A stretch of 13,597 bases of DNA from Thiohalospira sp051745535 (GCA_051745535.1 JBNJED010000033.1:1-13597); one strand, 5' to 3'. Shown: positions 1-9,160, counted from the first letter of the stretch. Notes: a model not told the origin generated them from the letters alone. Program-made: numbers and translations.

Positions 1-1110
1 GGGCGCCACCTGGAGGCCGTCCTGGCGGCGGTGGAGCCGGCGGAGACCCTGTTCATCGTCGCCTCCAAGTCCTTCGGGACCCAGGAGACGCTGACCAACG
101 CCCGCTCGGCCCGGGAGTGGCTGCTGGGGCAGCTCCCGGAGGCCGATGCCGCGGAGGTGGTGCGGCGCCACTTCGTGGCGGTGAGCGCCAATACGGCCGC
201 CGCTACCGAGTTCGGTATCGATGCCGAGAATGTCCTCGCCTTCCGGGACTGGGTGGGTGGGCGCTACTCCCTGTGGTCGGCCATCGGGCTGCCCATCGCC
301 CTCTACCTGGGGGCCGAGGCCTTCGAGGAGCTGCTGGCCGGGGCCCGGGCCATGGACGAGCACTTCGCCGACGCCGAGCTGGCGGAGAACCTGCCGGTGA
401 TCCTCGGCCTCATCGGCGTCTGGAACAACGACGTCCTGGGCCGGGAGACCCACGCCATCCTCCCCTACGACGAGGCCCTGGGCCTGCTGCCGGCCTACCT
501 CCAGCAGGGGGACATGGAGAGCAACGGCAAGCGGGTGACCCTGGAGGGGGTGCCGGTGGACTATCCCACCGGGGCCGTGGTCTGGGGCGGCACCGGGACC
601 AACGGCCAGCACGCCTTCTTCCAGCTCCTCCACCAGGGGACCCGTATCGTCCCCGCCGACTTCATCGCCGTGGCCGAGCCGCCGCCGGGGCGCGCCGACC
701 ACCACCGCATCCTGCTCTCCCACTTCTTTGCCCAGACCCGGGCGCTCATGCGCGGCAAGGGGGCCGACGAGGCCCGTGCGGAGCTGCGGGAGAAGGGGCT
801 GGACGAGCAGCGGATCGAGGCCCTGGTGCCCCACCAGGTGCTGGAGGGCAACCGGCCGAGCACCACGCTGCTCCTGCGCCGCCACGATCCCTGGAGCCTG
901 GGCGCCCTGGTGGCCCTCTACGAGCACCGGATCTACGTGGAGTCGGTGCTGTGGGGGACCAACGCCTTCGACCAGTGGGGCGTGGAGTTCGGCAAGCAGA
1001 CTGCCGGGCGGGTCCTGCCCCACCTGGAGGCCGGGGCGGCCCCCGGCCTCTTCGATGCCTCCACTGAGGGGCTCCTGGAGCGGGCCCTGGACTGGCAGGA
1101 GTCGGACTGA
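1..1110 (+). CDS. pgi: Glucose-6-phosphate isomerase, C-terminal 369 codons (5' end outside window)
   Basis: Interconverts glucose-6-phosphate and fructose-6-phosphate in the cytoplasm (glycolysis/gluconeogenesis). The frame is open from base 1, so this is the C-terminal two-thirds of a protein usually near 550 residues; the GTG at 31 is internal, not the start. The fragment opens in the conserved sugar-isomerase stretch VASKSFGTQET. Both family signatures are present: DWVGGRYSLWSAIGLP (from base 247) and FDQWGVEFGKQ (from about 967). Expected catalytic residues are Glu in MESNGK (517-519), His in NGQHAF (610-612) and Lys in VEFGK (994-996), equivalent to E. coli E355, H386 and K514. No frameshift or missing core motif is seen. 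The stop TGA overlaps the ATG of the next gene by one base, so translation is probably coupled. The identification is near certain; only the N-terminus is unseen. Confidence 0.97.
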   Translation, partial: GRHLEAVLAAVEPAETLFIVASKSFGTQETLTNARSAREWLLGQLPEADAAEVVRRHFVAVSANTAAATEFGIDAENVLAFRDWVGGRYSLWSAIGLPIALYLGAEAFEELLAGARAMDEHFADAELAENLPVILGLIGVWNNDVLGRETHAILPYDEALGLLPAYLQQGDMESNGKRVTLEGVPVDYPTGAVVWGGTGTNGQHAFFQLLHQGTRIVPADFIAVAEPPPGRADHHRILLSHFFAQTRALMRGKGADEARAELREKGLDEQRIEALVPHQVLEGNRPSTTLLLRRHDPWSLGALVALYEHRIYVESVLWGTNAFDQWGVEFGKQTAGRVLPHLEAGAAPGLFDASTEGLLERALDWQESD

Positions 1111-1466
1111 TGGCGGCCCCCTGGGAAGAGGACGAGGGGGAGGAGCGGCTGCTGACCATCGTCCGGGTGGTCTACGTCCTCTACCTGGTCGCCCTGGTCT
1201 TCGGCATCACCGCCCTGGTGGGCGTGGTCATGGCCTTCATCTATCGCCGGGGCGCGCCCCACTGGCTGGCGGAGCACTTCCGCTTCCAGATCCGGACCTT
1301 CTTCATGGGCTTCATCTTCCTGGTGCTCATGGTCCCGGCCGGCCCGCTGGCCCTGCTGGTGGGTCTGCTCTGGGCGGTCTGGCTGGTGGTCCGCTGTGTC
1401 CGGGGACTGCGTGCGGCGGACGAGCGTCAGCCCCCCCGGGATCCCGATTCCTGGCTGCTGGGATGA
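1110..1466 (+). CDS. Small DUF4870-like integral membrane protein, function unknown
   Basis: A 118-residue protein whose ATG overlaps the pgi stop (TGATG), so it is probably made by translational coupling with pgi. The N-terminus is acidic (WEEDEGEER). It is followed by about three to four hydrophobic segments, roughly residues 14-44, 62-80 and 80-98, and a polar tail rich in Arg and Pro. Between the first and second hydrophobic blocks sits HFRFQIRTFFMG, and the motif H-x-R-x-Q-I-R-[ST]-[FW] is typical of small DUF4870/Tic20-like bacterial membrane proteins. The family assignment rests on that motif and the hydrophobicity pattern. The family has no established biochemical role, so none is given here. 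Neighbours (sugar isomerase upstream, tRNA modification downstream) give no functional clue. It is unlikely to be a shadow frame: the segments are regular and the overlap with pgi is minimal. Confidence 0.8.
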   Translation: MAAPWEEDEGEERLLTIVRVVYVLYLVALVFGITALVGVVMAFIYRRGAPHWLAEHFRFQIRTFFMGFIFLVLMVPAGPLALLVGLLWAVWLVVRCVRGLRAADERQPPRDPDSWLLG

Positions 1467-1491
1467 GCCGGACGTAGTAGACTGCGCGGCC

Positions 1492-2546
1492 ATGCGCCGC
1501 CAGGACTTCCACTACGACCTCCCCGCCGGGCTCATCGCCCAGCAGCCGGCCGCCGAGCGCAGCGCCAGCCGGCTGCTGGACCTCGCCGGGGAGGCTCCCG
1601 TCGACCGCGCCTTCCGGGAGCTGCCCGCCCTCCTGCGCGCTGGCGACTGCCTGGTCTTCAACGACACCCGGGTGGTCCCCGCCCGCCTGCTGGGCCGCAA
1701 GGCCAGCGGCGGCCAGGTGGAGGTGCTGGTGGAGCGGATCCGCGACGACGGCCGGGTGCGCGCCCTGGTTCGCGCCAGCCGCACCCCCGGTGAGGGCACG
1801 GCCCTGGAGCTGGAAGGGGCGGTCACCGCCCGCGTGGAGGGGCGCGAGGCGGGCCACTTCCTCCTCGCCTTCGACGACCCGCGGCCGCCCCTGGCCATCC
1901 TGGAGGCCCACGGCCGGGTGCCCCTGCCCCCCTACATCGAGCGCGAGCCCGGCGAGCCGGACCGGGAGCGCTACCAGACCGCCTTTGCCCGCCGGCCCGG
2001 CGCCGTCGCCGCGCCCACAGCGGGCCTGCACTTCGACGACACGGTGCTGGCGGCGCTGGCGGCGGCCGGCATCACCACCGAGACGGTAACCCTCCACGTG
2101 GGCGCCGGGACCTTCGAGCCGGTGCGCGTGGACGACCTCGCCGAGCACCGGATGCACAGCGAGTACGCCGAGATCGACGCCGCCACCGCCGAGCGGCTCA
2201 ACGCCGTGCGCGCCGCCGGCGGCCGGGTGGTGGCGGTGGGGACCACCAGCCTGCGGGTGCTGGAGTCGGCGGGGGAGGGCGGTCGGGTCGCCCCCTTCGC
2301 CGGGGAGACCGACCTCTTCATCACCCCCGGCTACCGGTTCCGGTTCACCGACGCCCTGCTCACCAACTTCCACCTGCCGGAGTCGAGCCTGCTCATGCTG
2401 GTCTGCGCCATGGGCGGGTACGAGCGCGTCATGGCCGCCTACCGCCACGCCGTCGCCGAAGGCTACCGCTTCTTCAGCTACGGCGACGCCATGTACCTGG
2501 AGCCGGCGGCCGACGTCGCCCCGCCAAACCTGCAGGGGGAGACCTA

Positions 2547-2547
<1 letters not shown>
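1492..2547 (+). CDS. queA: S-adenosylmethionine:tRNA ribosyltransferase-isomerase
   Basis: QueA transfers and isomerises the ribosyl part of S-adenosylmethionine onto 7-aminomethyl-7-deazaguanine in tRNA, giving epoxyqueuosine. It acts in the cytoplasm on tRNA already modified by Tgt, its downstream neighbour. The 351-residue protein has the normal family length. Conserved blocks in order are LLGRKASGGQVEVLVER, PLPPYIER, PGAVAAPTAGLHFD, VTLHVGAGTFEPVR, VVAVGTTSLRVLES, LTNFHLPESSLLMLV and RFFSYGDAMY near the end. I chose ATG 1492 because MRRQDFHYDLP aligns with the usual QueA N-terminus (E. coli begins MRVTDFSFELP); an upstream in-frame GTG at 1396 would add 32 unrelated residues inside the previous gene. 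No clear Shine-Dalgarno precedes 1492. A -10-like TAGACT (1478-1483) lies only 8 bases upstream, so the message could have a very short leader, or translation may depend on the upstream gene. The stop shares one base with the tgt GTG. Confidence 0.97.
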
Positions 2548-3647
<1,100 letters not shown>

Positions 3648-3654
3648 GGCGGTA

Positions 3655-3663
3655 TGGCATACT
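3655..3663 (+). promoter_or_regulatory. Candidate extended -10 promoter in the tgt-yajC gap
   Basis: TGG followed by CATACT resembles an extended -10 element (TGn plus a hexamer matching TATAAT at 4 of 6 positions). A weak -35 (GGCACA, 3635-3640) lies 17 bases upstream, inside the end of tgt. Transcription from here would begin near 3670 and meet the intrinsic terminator at 3742-3778, giving an RNA of about 110 bases or an attenuated leader for yajC-secD-secF. GTATG-G-CATAC (3652-3662) is also an inverted repeat. The call rests on sequence match only. Confidence 0.25.
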
Positions 3664-3741
3664 GCACGGCACCCTTCGTGTCCGTGGGTCGTATCCGCTG
3701 GCGGGGATATCCCGCTCGCGCCGGAAGTGGCACGATAGACG

Positions 3742-3778
3742 CTGCGCCGGCTGGCTCGCCTCCGGCGCAGGCCTTTTT
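3742..3778 (+). terminator. Rho-independent terminator after tgt
   Basis: A perfect 9-bp stem, CTGCGCCGG (3742-3750) with CCGGCGCAG (3762-3770), closes an 11-base loop and is followed by GCC and a run of five T (3774-3778). This is a textbook intrinsic terminator in a genome where T runs are rare. It separates queA-tgt from yajC-secD-secF. The yajC ATG is only 44 bases downstream and I see no convincing promoter between them, so it may act as a partial terminator or attenuator rather than a full stop. Confidence 0.8.
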
Positions 3779-3783
3779 CAGAA

Positions 3784-3798
3784 CCCCGTAATACGGGG
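3784..3798 (+). other. Small stem-loop in the yajC leader
   Basis: CCCCGT (3784-3789) and ACGGGG (3793-3798) form a perfect 6-bp stem closed by the triloop AAT, starting five bases after the terminator T run and ending 13 bases before the yajC ribosome binding site. It could stabilise the 5' end of a processed yajC message or be part of an alternative fold with the terminator. No T run follows, so it is not a second terminator. The remaining bases of the 3648-3822 gap hold two further weak hairpins (3665-3686 and 3701-3715) and no convincing gene. Confidence 0.35.
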
Positions 3799-3822
3799 CA
3801 GTCCACCGAACAGGGGAGAAAC

Positions 3823-4152
3823 ATGGATTTCTTCATCGCCGACGCCATGGCCCAGCAGGGCGGCGCCCAGCAGCCGAGCCTCCTGGAGAGCCTGCTGCCG
3901 CTGCTCATCCTCATCGTCCTCTTCTACTTCCTGCTCATCCGGCCGCAGATGAAGCGGGCCAAGGAGCACCGCAAGATGGTCTCCGAGCTGGGCAAGGGAG
4001 ACGAGGTGGTCACCGGCGGGGGCATCCTCGGCCGGGTGATGGAGGTCAATGACCCCTACCTCACCGTGGAGCTGGCCGACGGCGTCCAGGTCAAGGTCCA
4101 GAAGGACACCATTACCTCGGTGCTGCCCAAGGGCACCATGAAGGACGCCTGA
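3823..4152 (+). CDS. yajC: Sec translocon accessory protein YajC
   Basis: YajC is a small single-span inner-membrane protein that associates with SecD and SecF and, through them, with SecYEG. The 109-residue protein has the typical size (E. coli 110). It shows a short N-terminal segment rich in Ala and Gln, one hydrophobic helix (about residues 23-40, SLLPLLILIVLFYFLLIRPQ) ending in the family hallmark LIRPQMKR, then a cytosolic basic/polar domain with LGKGDEVVTGGGILGRV. ATG 3823 is preceded at good spacing by AGGGGAG (3812-3818). secD follows after seven bases, giving the standard yajC-secD-secF order. It lies just downstream of an intrinsic terminator and leader hairpin, so its expression may be set by read-through or by a promoter I could not identify. 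Confidence 0.96.
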   Translation: MDFFIADAMAQQGGAQQPSLLESLLPLLILIVLFYFLLIRPQMKRAKEHRKMVSELGKGDEVVTGGGILGRVMEVNDPYLTVELADGVQVKVQKDTITSVLPKGTMKDA

Positions 4153-4159
4153 GGCGGGC

Positions 4160-6025
<1,866 letters not shown>

Positions 6026-6038
6026 GCGGGAGGCACTC

Positions 6039-6971
6039 ATGGATATCTTCCAGCGCATCCCCGCCATCGACTTCATGGCCCGCCGCCGGCAGGCGGTCTG
6101 GCTCACCGCCGCGCTGCTGCTGCTGGCCGTGGGCGCCCTGGCGGTGCGGGGGCTCAATTTCGGGATCGACTTTACCGGCGGCACCCTCATCGAGGTGGGC
6201 TACCCCGAGGCACCGCAGCTCCAGGAGGTCCGCGGCGCCCTGGAAGGCAGTGGCCTGGACGCCACAGTGCAGACCTTCGGCGGCGCCCGGGAGATCCTCA
6301 TCCGGGTCCCCCCGGTGGAGGAGCTCTCGGACGCCGAGCTGAGTAACCGGGTCCTGGAGCGACTACGCGAGGATACCCCCGGCGTGGAGATGCGCCGGGT
6401 GGAGTTCGTGGGGCCGCAGGTGGGGGACGAACTTACCGAGGACGGCGGCCTGGCCATGCTCTACGCCCTCATCGGCGTGCTCATCTACGTCGCCCTGCGC
6501 TTCGAATTCCGCTTCGCCGTGGGCTCGGTGGCGGCGCTGATCCACGACGTGGTCATCGTGGTGGGGCTGCTGGCCCTGTTCGGGATCGAGTTTGACCTCA
6601 CCGTCCTGGCCGCCCTGCTGGCGGTGATCGGGTATTCCCTCAACGACACCATCGTGGTCTTCGACCGCATCCGGGAGAACTTTCGCCGCATGCGCAAGGG
6701 CGATCGGGAGGAGGTGGTCAATGCCTCCCTGAACCAGATGCTCTCGCGGACCCTGATGACCTCCGTGACCACCCTGCTGGTGGTTCTGGCCCTCTTCTTC
6801 CTGGGCGGGGAGATCATCCACGGCTTTGCCGCCGCCCTGCTGGCCGGCGTCATCGTGGGGACCTACTCCTCCATCTACGTGGCCTCCAGCACCGCCCTGG
6901 CGCTGGGGGTCAGCAAGGCCGACCTGCAGCCGGTGGAGAAGGAAGGGGCCGATCAGGACGAGATGCCCTGA
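6039..6971 (+). CDS. secF: Protein translocase subunit SecF
   Basis: SecF is the second half of the SecDF motor. The 310-residue protein has a first membrane helix at about residues 18-37, then the periplasmic base beginning FGIDFTGGTLIEVGYPE and ending EFVGPQVGDEL. Five further helices include LIHDVVIVVGLLALFGIEFD and the conserved NDTIVVFDRIREN, where D203 is the expected proton-path aspartate. A good Shine-Dalgarno GGGAGG (6028-6033) sits five bases before ATG 6039. The tail is short and acidic (DQDEMP). It is the last gene of the plus-strand block: the next gene is convergent, with 35 bases between the two stop codons that contain an imperfect hairpin. Confidence 0.98.
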   Translation: MDIFQRIPAIDFMARRRQAVWLTAALLLLAVGALAVRGLNFGIDFTGGTLIEVGYPEAPQLQEVRGALEGSGLDATVQTFGGAREILIRVPPVEELSDAELSNRVLERLREDTPGVEMRRVEFVGPQVGDELTEDGGLAMLYALIGVLIYVALRFEFRFAVGSVAALIHDVVIVVGLLALFGIEFDLTVLAALLAVIGYSLNDTIVVFDRIRENFRRMRKGDREEVVNASLNQMLSRTLMTSVTTLLVVLALFFLGGEIIHGFAAALLAGVIVGTYSSIYVASSTALALGVSKADLQPVEKEGADQDEMP

Positions 6972-6980
6972 TACGGCCTT

Positions 6981-7006
6981 CGCCGGAGCGCCGGGCGCGC
7001 TCGGCG
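6981..7006. terminator. Possible bidirectional stem-loop between convergent secF and the small membrane gene
   Basis: CGCCG-(G)-AGCGC (6981-6991) pairs with GCGCT-CGGCG (6997-7006) around a five-base loop, ten base pairs with one bulged G. It fills the gap between the two convergent stop codons and ends exactly where the minus-strand stop begins. No T run follows on either strand, so as an intrinsic terminator it would be weak. It could instead block 3' exonucleases or mark a Rho-dependent end. Confidence 0.35.
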
Positions 7007-7357
7007 CTACCGGCCCTGGGTTCCGTCGTCGCGGAACTGCTCCAGCGGGTCCGACTCCTGGGCCTCCGGCGGCACCTGGCGGCACAGGGTGCTGTCACCG
7101 CTGCGGCAGCCGCGGCGCAGGTCGTAGCGGTCCTCGCGGATGGCGGCCACCGTTTCCCGGGCCCAGATGGCGGCCAGCGCCCAGAGGATGAGGCCCAGCC
7201 CCACCATCCAGGTGTGCGTCGTCACCGCGCCGGCGACGATGGCCCCGATTCCGCCCAGCCAGAACAGCCCCACCGGTCCCGCGCACGGGATCCCGGCGCC
7301 GCCGGCCTGGACGACGGCCACCGGTGGGGCGATGTAGGCGAGATTCCTGGTCCGCAT
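7007..7357 (-). CDS. Unrecognised small two-helix membrane protein
   Basis: A 116-residue protein I do not recognise. Support for it being real: a strong Shine-Dalgarno GGGAGG (plus-strand 7364-7369) six bases before ATG 7357, a plausible promoter at 7402-7430, coding that fills the space up to secF, and a sensible membrane-protein profile. The N-terminus carries two Arg (MRTRN) before a moderately hydrophobic stretch with GGAGIPCAGP (C25). Two clear hydrophobic helices follow at about residues 28-46 (LFWLGGIGAIVAGAV) and 49-66 (WMVGLGLILWALAAIW). The hydrophilic tail holds two Cys eight residues apart (C84 and C92, in GCRSGDSTLCRQVPPE) and an acidic end. The topology of the tail is uncertain. 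It lies 80 bases downstream of suhB on the same strand but appears to have its own promoter. No function is assigned. Confidence 0.7.
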   Translation of the reverse strand: MRTRNLAYIAPPVAVVQAGGAGIPCAGPVGLFWLGGIGAIVAGAVTTHTWMVGLGLILWALAAIWARETVAAIREDRYDLRRGCRSGDSTLCRQVPPEAQESDPLEQFRDDGTQGR

Positions 7358-7401
7358 GGGCTTCCTCCCGTTGTCCCTTGGTGCGCAACTCCTCTCCGTG
7401 A

Positions 7402-7430
7402 AGAATAGTTCACCAGAACGGTCAGGTCAG
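7402..7430 (-). promoter_or_regulatory. Candidate sigma-70 promoter for the small membrane gene
   Basis: Read on the minus strand, CTGACC (7430-7425, 4 of 6 to TTGACA) is separated by exactly 17 bases from TATTCT (7407-7402, 4 of 6 to TATAAT). Transcription would begin near 7395, about 38 bases before ATG 7357, leaving room for the strong ribosome binding site. The short A/T-rich patch stands out in this GC-rich region. The -35 lies eight bases past the suhB stop. Confidence 0.45.
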
Positions 7431-7437
7431 CGGGGGT

Positions 7438-8238
7438 TCAGCGGGTGAGGGCCTCGCTGCGGTGCGGGGCGATGGTCTGGAGCATGGGCGGGAAGATCTT
7501 GGGCGAGGAGGCCACCAGGTTGCCGGTCTCCATGTAGGCCTCGCCGCCCTCGAAGTCGCCCACCAGGCCGCCGGCCTCGCGGATGAGCAGGACCCCGGCG
7601 GCGATGTCCCAGGGGTTGAGACCGATCTCCCAGAAGCCGTCGATGCGACCGGCGGCTAGCCAGGCCAGGTCCAGGGCGGCGGAGCCGGGCCGCCGGATCC
7701 CGGCGACAATGGGGTGGAAGGCGCGGAACATGGCCAGGTAGGAGTCCAGGTGCTCCGGCTCCTTGAAGGGGAAGCCGGTGCCCAGCAGGGCGCCCTCCAG
7801 TCCCCGGCGACCGGAGACGCGGATACGCCGGCCATCGAGCTGGGCGCCGCCGCCGCGGCTGGCGGTGAACATCTCCTCCCGGGTGGGGTCGTAGACCACC
7901 GCCTGGGTCAGCTTCCCCTTGTGGCGCAGGGCGATGGAGACGGCGAACTGCGGGAAGCCGTGGAGGAAATTGGTGGTCCCGTCGAGGGGGTCGATGATCC
8001 AGACCGACTCCCGGTCCTCGTCGTGCAGCCCGCTCTCCTCGGCGATGAAGCCGTGGGCGGGATAGGCGTCGCGGATGGTGTCGATGATGGCCTGCTCGGC
8101 GGCGCGATCCACCTCGGAGACGAAGTCGTTGTGGGACTTGGTCTCGATGTTGAGGCGCTCCACGTTGCCCATGGCCCGGGTGATGGTCTTGCCGGCCCGG
8201 CGCGCCGCGCGAACGGCGATATTGAGCATCGGATCCAT
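7438..8238 (-). CDS. suhB: Inositol-1-monophosphatase family protein SuhB
   Basis: A Mg2+-dependent inositol monophosphatase-family enzyme. In E. coli, SuhB also binds RNA polymerase/Nus factors and takes part in rRNA antitermination. The 266-residue length matches E. coli SuhB (267). Metal-site motifs are complete: E67-E68 in AEES, D83 and D86 in WIIDPLDGTTNF, and D211 in NPWDIAAGVLLIREAGG. The start at 8238 is supported by GGGAGG (plus-strand 8244-8249) five bases upstream; a second Met at residue 4 (8229) is less well placed. SuhB divergent from trmJ next to isc is the arrangement known from E. coli. I infer the SuhB subgroup rather than a generic IMPase from that context and the high similarity of motifs such as ETKSHNDFVSEVD. 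Confidence 0.95.
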   Translation of the reverse strand: MDPMLNIAVRAARRAGKTITRAMGNVERLNIETKSHNDFVSEVDRAAEQAIIDTIRDAYPAHGFIAEESGLHDEDRESVWIIDPLDGTTNFLHGFPQFAVSIALRHKGKLTQAVVYDPTREEMFTASRGGGAQLDGRRIRVSGRRGLEGALLGTGFPFKEPEHLDSYLAMFRAFHPIVAGIRRPGSAALDLAWLAAGRIDGFWEIGLNPWDIAAGVLLIREAGGLVGDFEGGEAYMETGNLVASSPKIFPPMLQTIAPHRSEALTR

Positions 8239-8270
8239 GGAGTCCTCCCGCTGGCTGGGTCAAGCCGGCC

Positions 8271-8299
8271 ATTGTAGCGCGACCGGGCCTGCCTTTCAC
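8271..8299 (-). promoter_or_regulatory. Candidate sigma-70 promoter for suhB
   Basis: On the minus strand, GTGAAA (8299-8294, 4 of 6 to the -35 consensus) lies exactly 17 bases before TACAAT (8276-8271, 5 of 6 to the -10 consensus). Transcription would start near 8264, about 25 bases before ATG 8238, with the ribosome binding site in between. A second TACAAT (8307-8302) lies 31 bases further upstream but lacks a good -35. Confidence 0.6.
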
Positions 8300-8331
8300 C
8301 GATTGTAGGAGGCCGCTGGCCGCTTTCGTTG

Positions 8332-8347
8332 TCGGCGGTACCGCCGA
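8332..8347. repeat. Perfect 16-bp palindrome in the suhB-trmJ divergent region
   Basis: TCGGCGGTACCGCCGA reads the same on both strands over all 16 bases. It lies 38 bases before the trmJ ATG and upstream of the suhB promoter. A weak plus-strand promoter can be drawn around it (TTGTCG at 8329-8334, 18-base gap, GAAAAT at 8353-8358), which would place the palindrome between -35 and -10, a common operator position. It could equally be a hairpin in the trmJ leader. A shorter inverted repeat, GGGA-AAA-TCCC, follows at 8351-8361. Confidence 0.5.
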
Positions 8348-8384
8348 TCTGGGAAAATCCCGCAAACCCCGGTGAGGAATACCC

Positions 8385-9155
8385 ATGTCCCTGGAGCGTG
8401 TGCGCACGGTGCTGGTGGAGCCTACCCACCCCGGCAATGTTGGGGCGGCGGCGCGGGCCATGTGGGCCATGGGCCTCTCGGACCTGGCGCTGGTGTCGCC
8501 ACAGCACGGCCCCGACGACGAGGAGGCGGTGGCCCGCGCCGCCGGCGGGCGGGACTGCCTGGCGGCGGCCTCCGTCCACGCCGGCCTGGACGAGGCCATC
8601 GCCCCGGCGACGCTGGTGCTGGCGACCACCGCCCGGGGCCGGGACAACGGCTGGCCGGCGCTGGATGTCCGCACCGCTGCCGGCCGTGCAGCAGCGGAGC
8701 TGGCCGCCGGCGGGCAGGTGGCGTGGCTCTTCGGCCGCGAGAGCTCCGGCCTGACCAATACCGAGGTGGAGCGGGCCCATGCCGTGGTCCACATCCCGGC
8801 GAACCCGAAGTACTCGGTGTTGAATCTGGCCCAGGCCGTCCAGATCGTCGCCTGGGAGCTGCGTTCGGCGGTGCTGGAGGCCGACATCCCCGCGGCGGAG
8901 GCGGCGGAGGGCCCGGCCACCGCGGCGGCGGTGGAGGGCCTCCGGGAGCACCTGGAGACTGCCGCGATCGAGTGGGGCTATCTCGATCCCGAGCGGTGCA
9001 CCGCCGTGGATCGACGGCTGCGCCGGATGCTGGCCCGGAGCCGGCCCACGGCGGAGGAGATCAATCTCCTGCGCGGGATCCTCCGGGCGGGCCAGAAACG
9101 GGCGCGTCGCGGCGACGATGGCGTTATAATCACCGAGTCGAACGATAGGGAATGA
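8385..9155 (+). CDS. trmJ: tRNA (cytidine/uridine-32-2'-O)-methyltransferase TrmJ
   Basis: TrmJ is a SPOUT-class enzyme that uses S-adenosylmethionine to methylate the ribose of nucleotide 32 in several tRNAs. The 256-residue protein (E. coli 246) carries the three SPOUT motifs: PTHPGNVGAAARAM (about residues 13-26), LFGRESSGLTNTE (about 115-127) and YSVLNLAQAVQIVAWEL (about 143-159), which together form the trefoil-knot cofactor site. The C-terminal part is helical and ends in an Arg-rich segment (AGQKRARRGDD). ATG 8385 has GGTGAGG (8371-8377) at good spacing. TrmJ directly upstream of the isc genes is a familiar gammaproteobacterial arrangement; here cysE is placed between them. The last codons contain a perfect TATAAT that may be the cysE promoter. 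Confidence 0.95.
   Translation: MSLERVRTVLVEPTHPGNVGAAARAMWAMGLSDLALVSPQHGPDDEEAVARAAGGRDCLAAASVHAGLDEAIAPATLVLATTARGRDNGWPALDVRTAAGRAAAELAAGGQVAWLFGRESSGLTNTEVERAHAVVHIPANPKYSVLNLAQAVQIVAWELRSAVLEADIPAAEAAEGPATAAAVEGLREHLETAAIEWGYLDPERCTAVDRRLRRMLARSRPTAEEINLLRGILRAGQKRARRGDDGVIITESNDRE
9125..9130 (+). promoter_or_regulatory. Perfect -10 hexamer inside the end of trmJ, candidate cysE promoter
   Basis: TATAAT matches the sigma-70 -10 consensus exactly and is rare in such GC-rich coding sequence. Transcription would begin near 9137, about 24 bases before the chosen cysE ATG. No recognisable -35 is found 16-18 bases upstream (the region is GC-rich), so it would be weak or activator-dependent, or the match may be chance. 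Confidence 0.35.
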
Positions 9156-9160
9156 GGACC

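Noticed and set aside
117..1067. A 316-codon plus-strand frame inside pgi, and similar long frames opposite queA, tgt and iscS
   Set aside because: Long open frames in alternate phases are expected at this GC content; composition is Gly/Arg/Pro-rich without motifs, whereas the genes they overlap are unmistakable.
8302..8307. A second TACAAT on the minus strand as an extra suhB promoter
   Set aside because: No acceptable -35 is found at 16-18 bases; the downstream TACAAT at 8271-8276 has a well-spaced -35 and a better distance to the gene.
7427..8920. A 497-codon open frame on the minus strand overlapping suhB and trmJ
   Set aside because: It is a shadow: it runs antisense through trmJ and out of frame through suhB, has Arg/Pro/Ala-rich low-complexity composition, and crosses the divergent promoter region. 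The real genes in these bases have complete family motifs.
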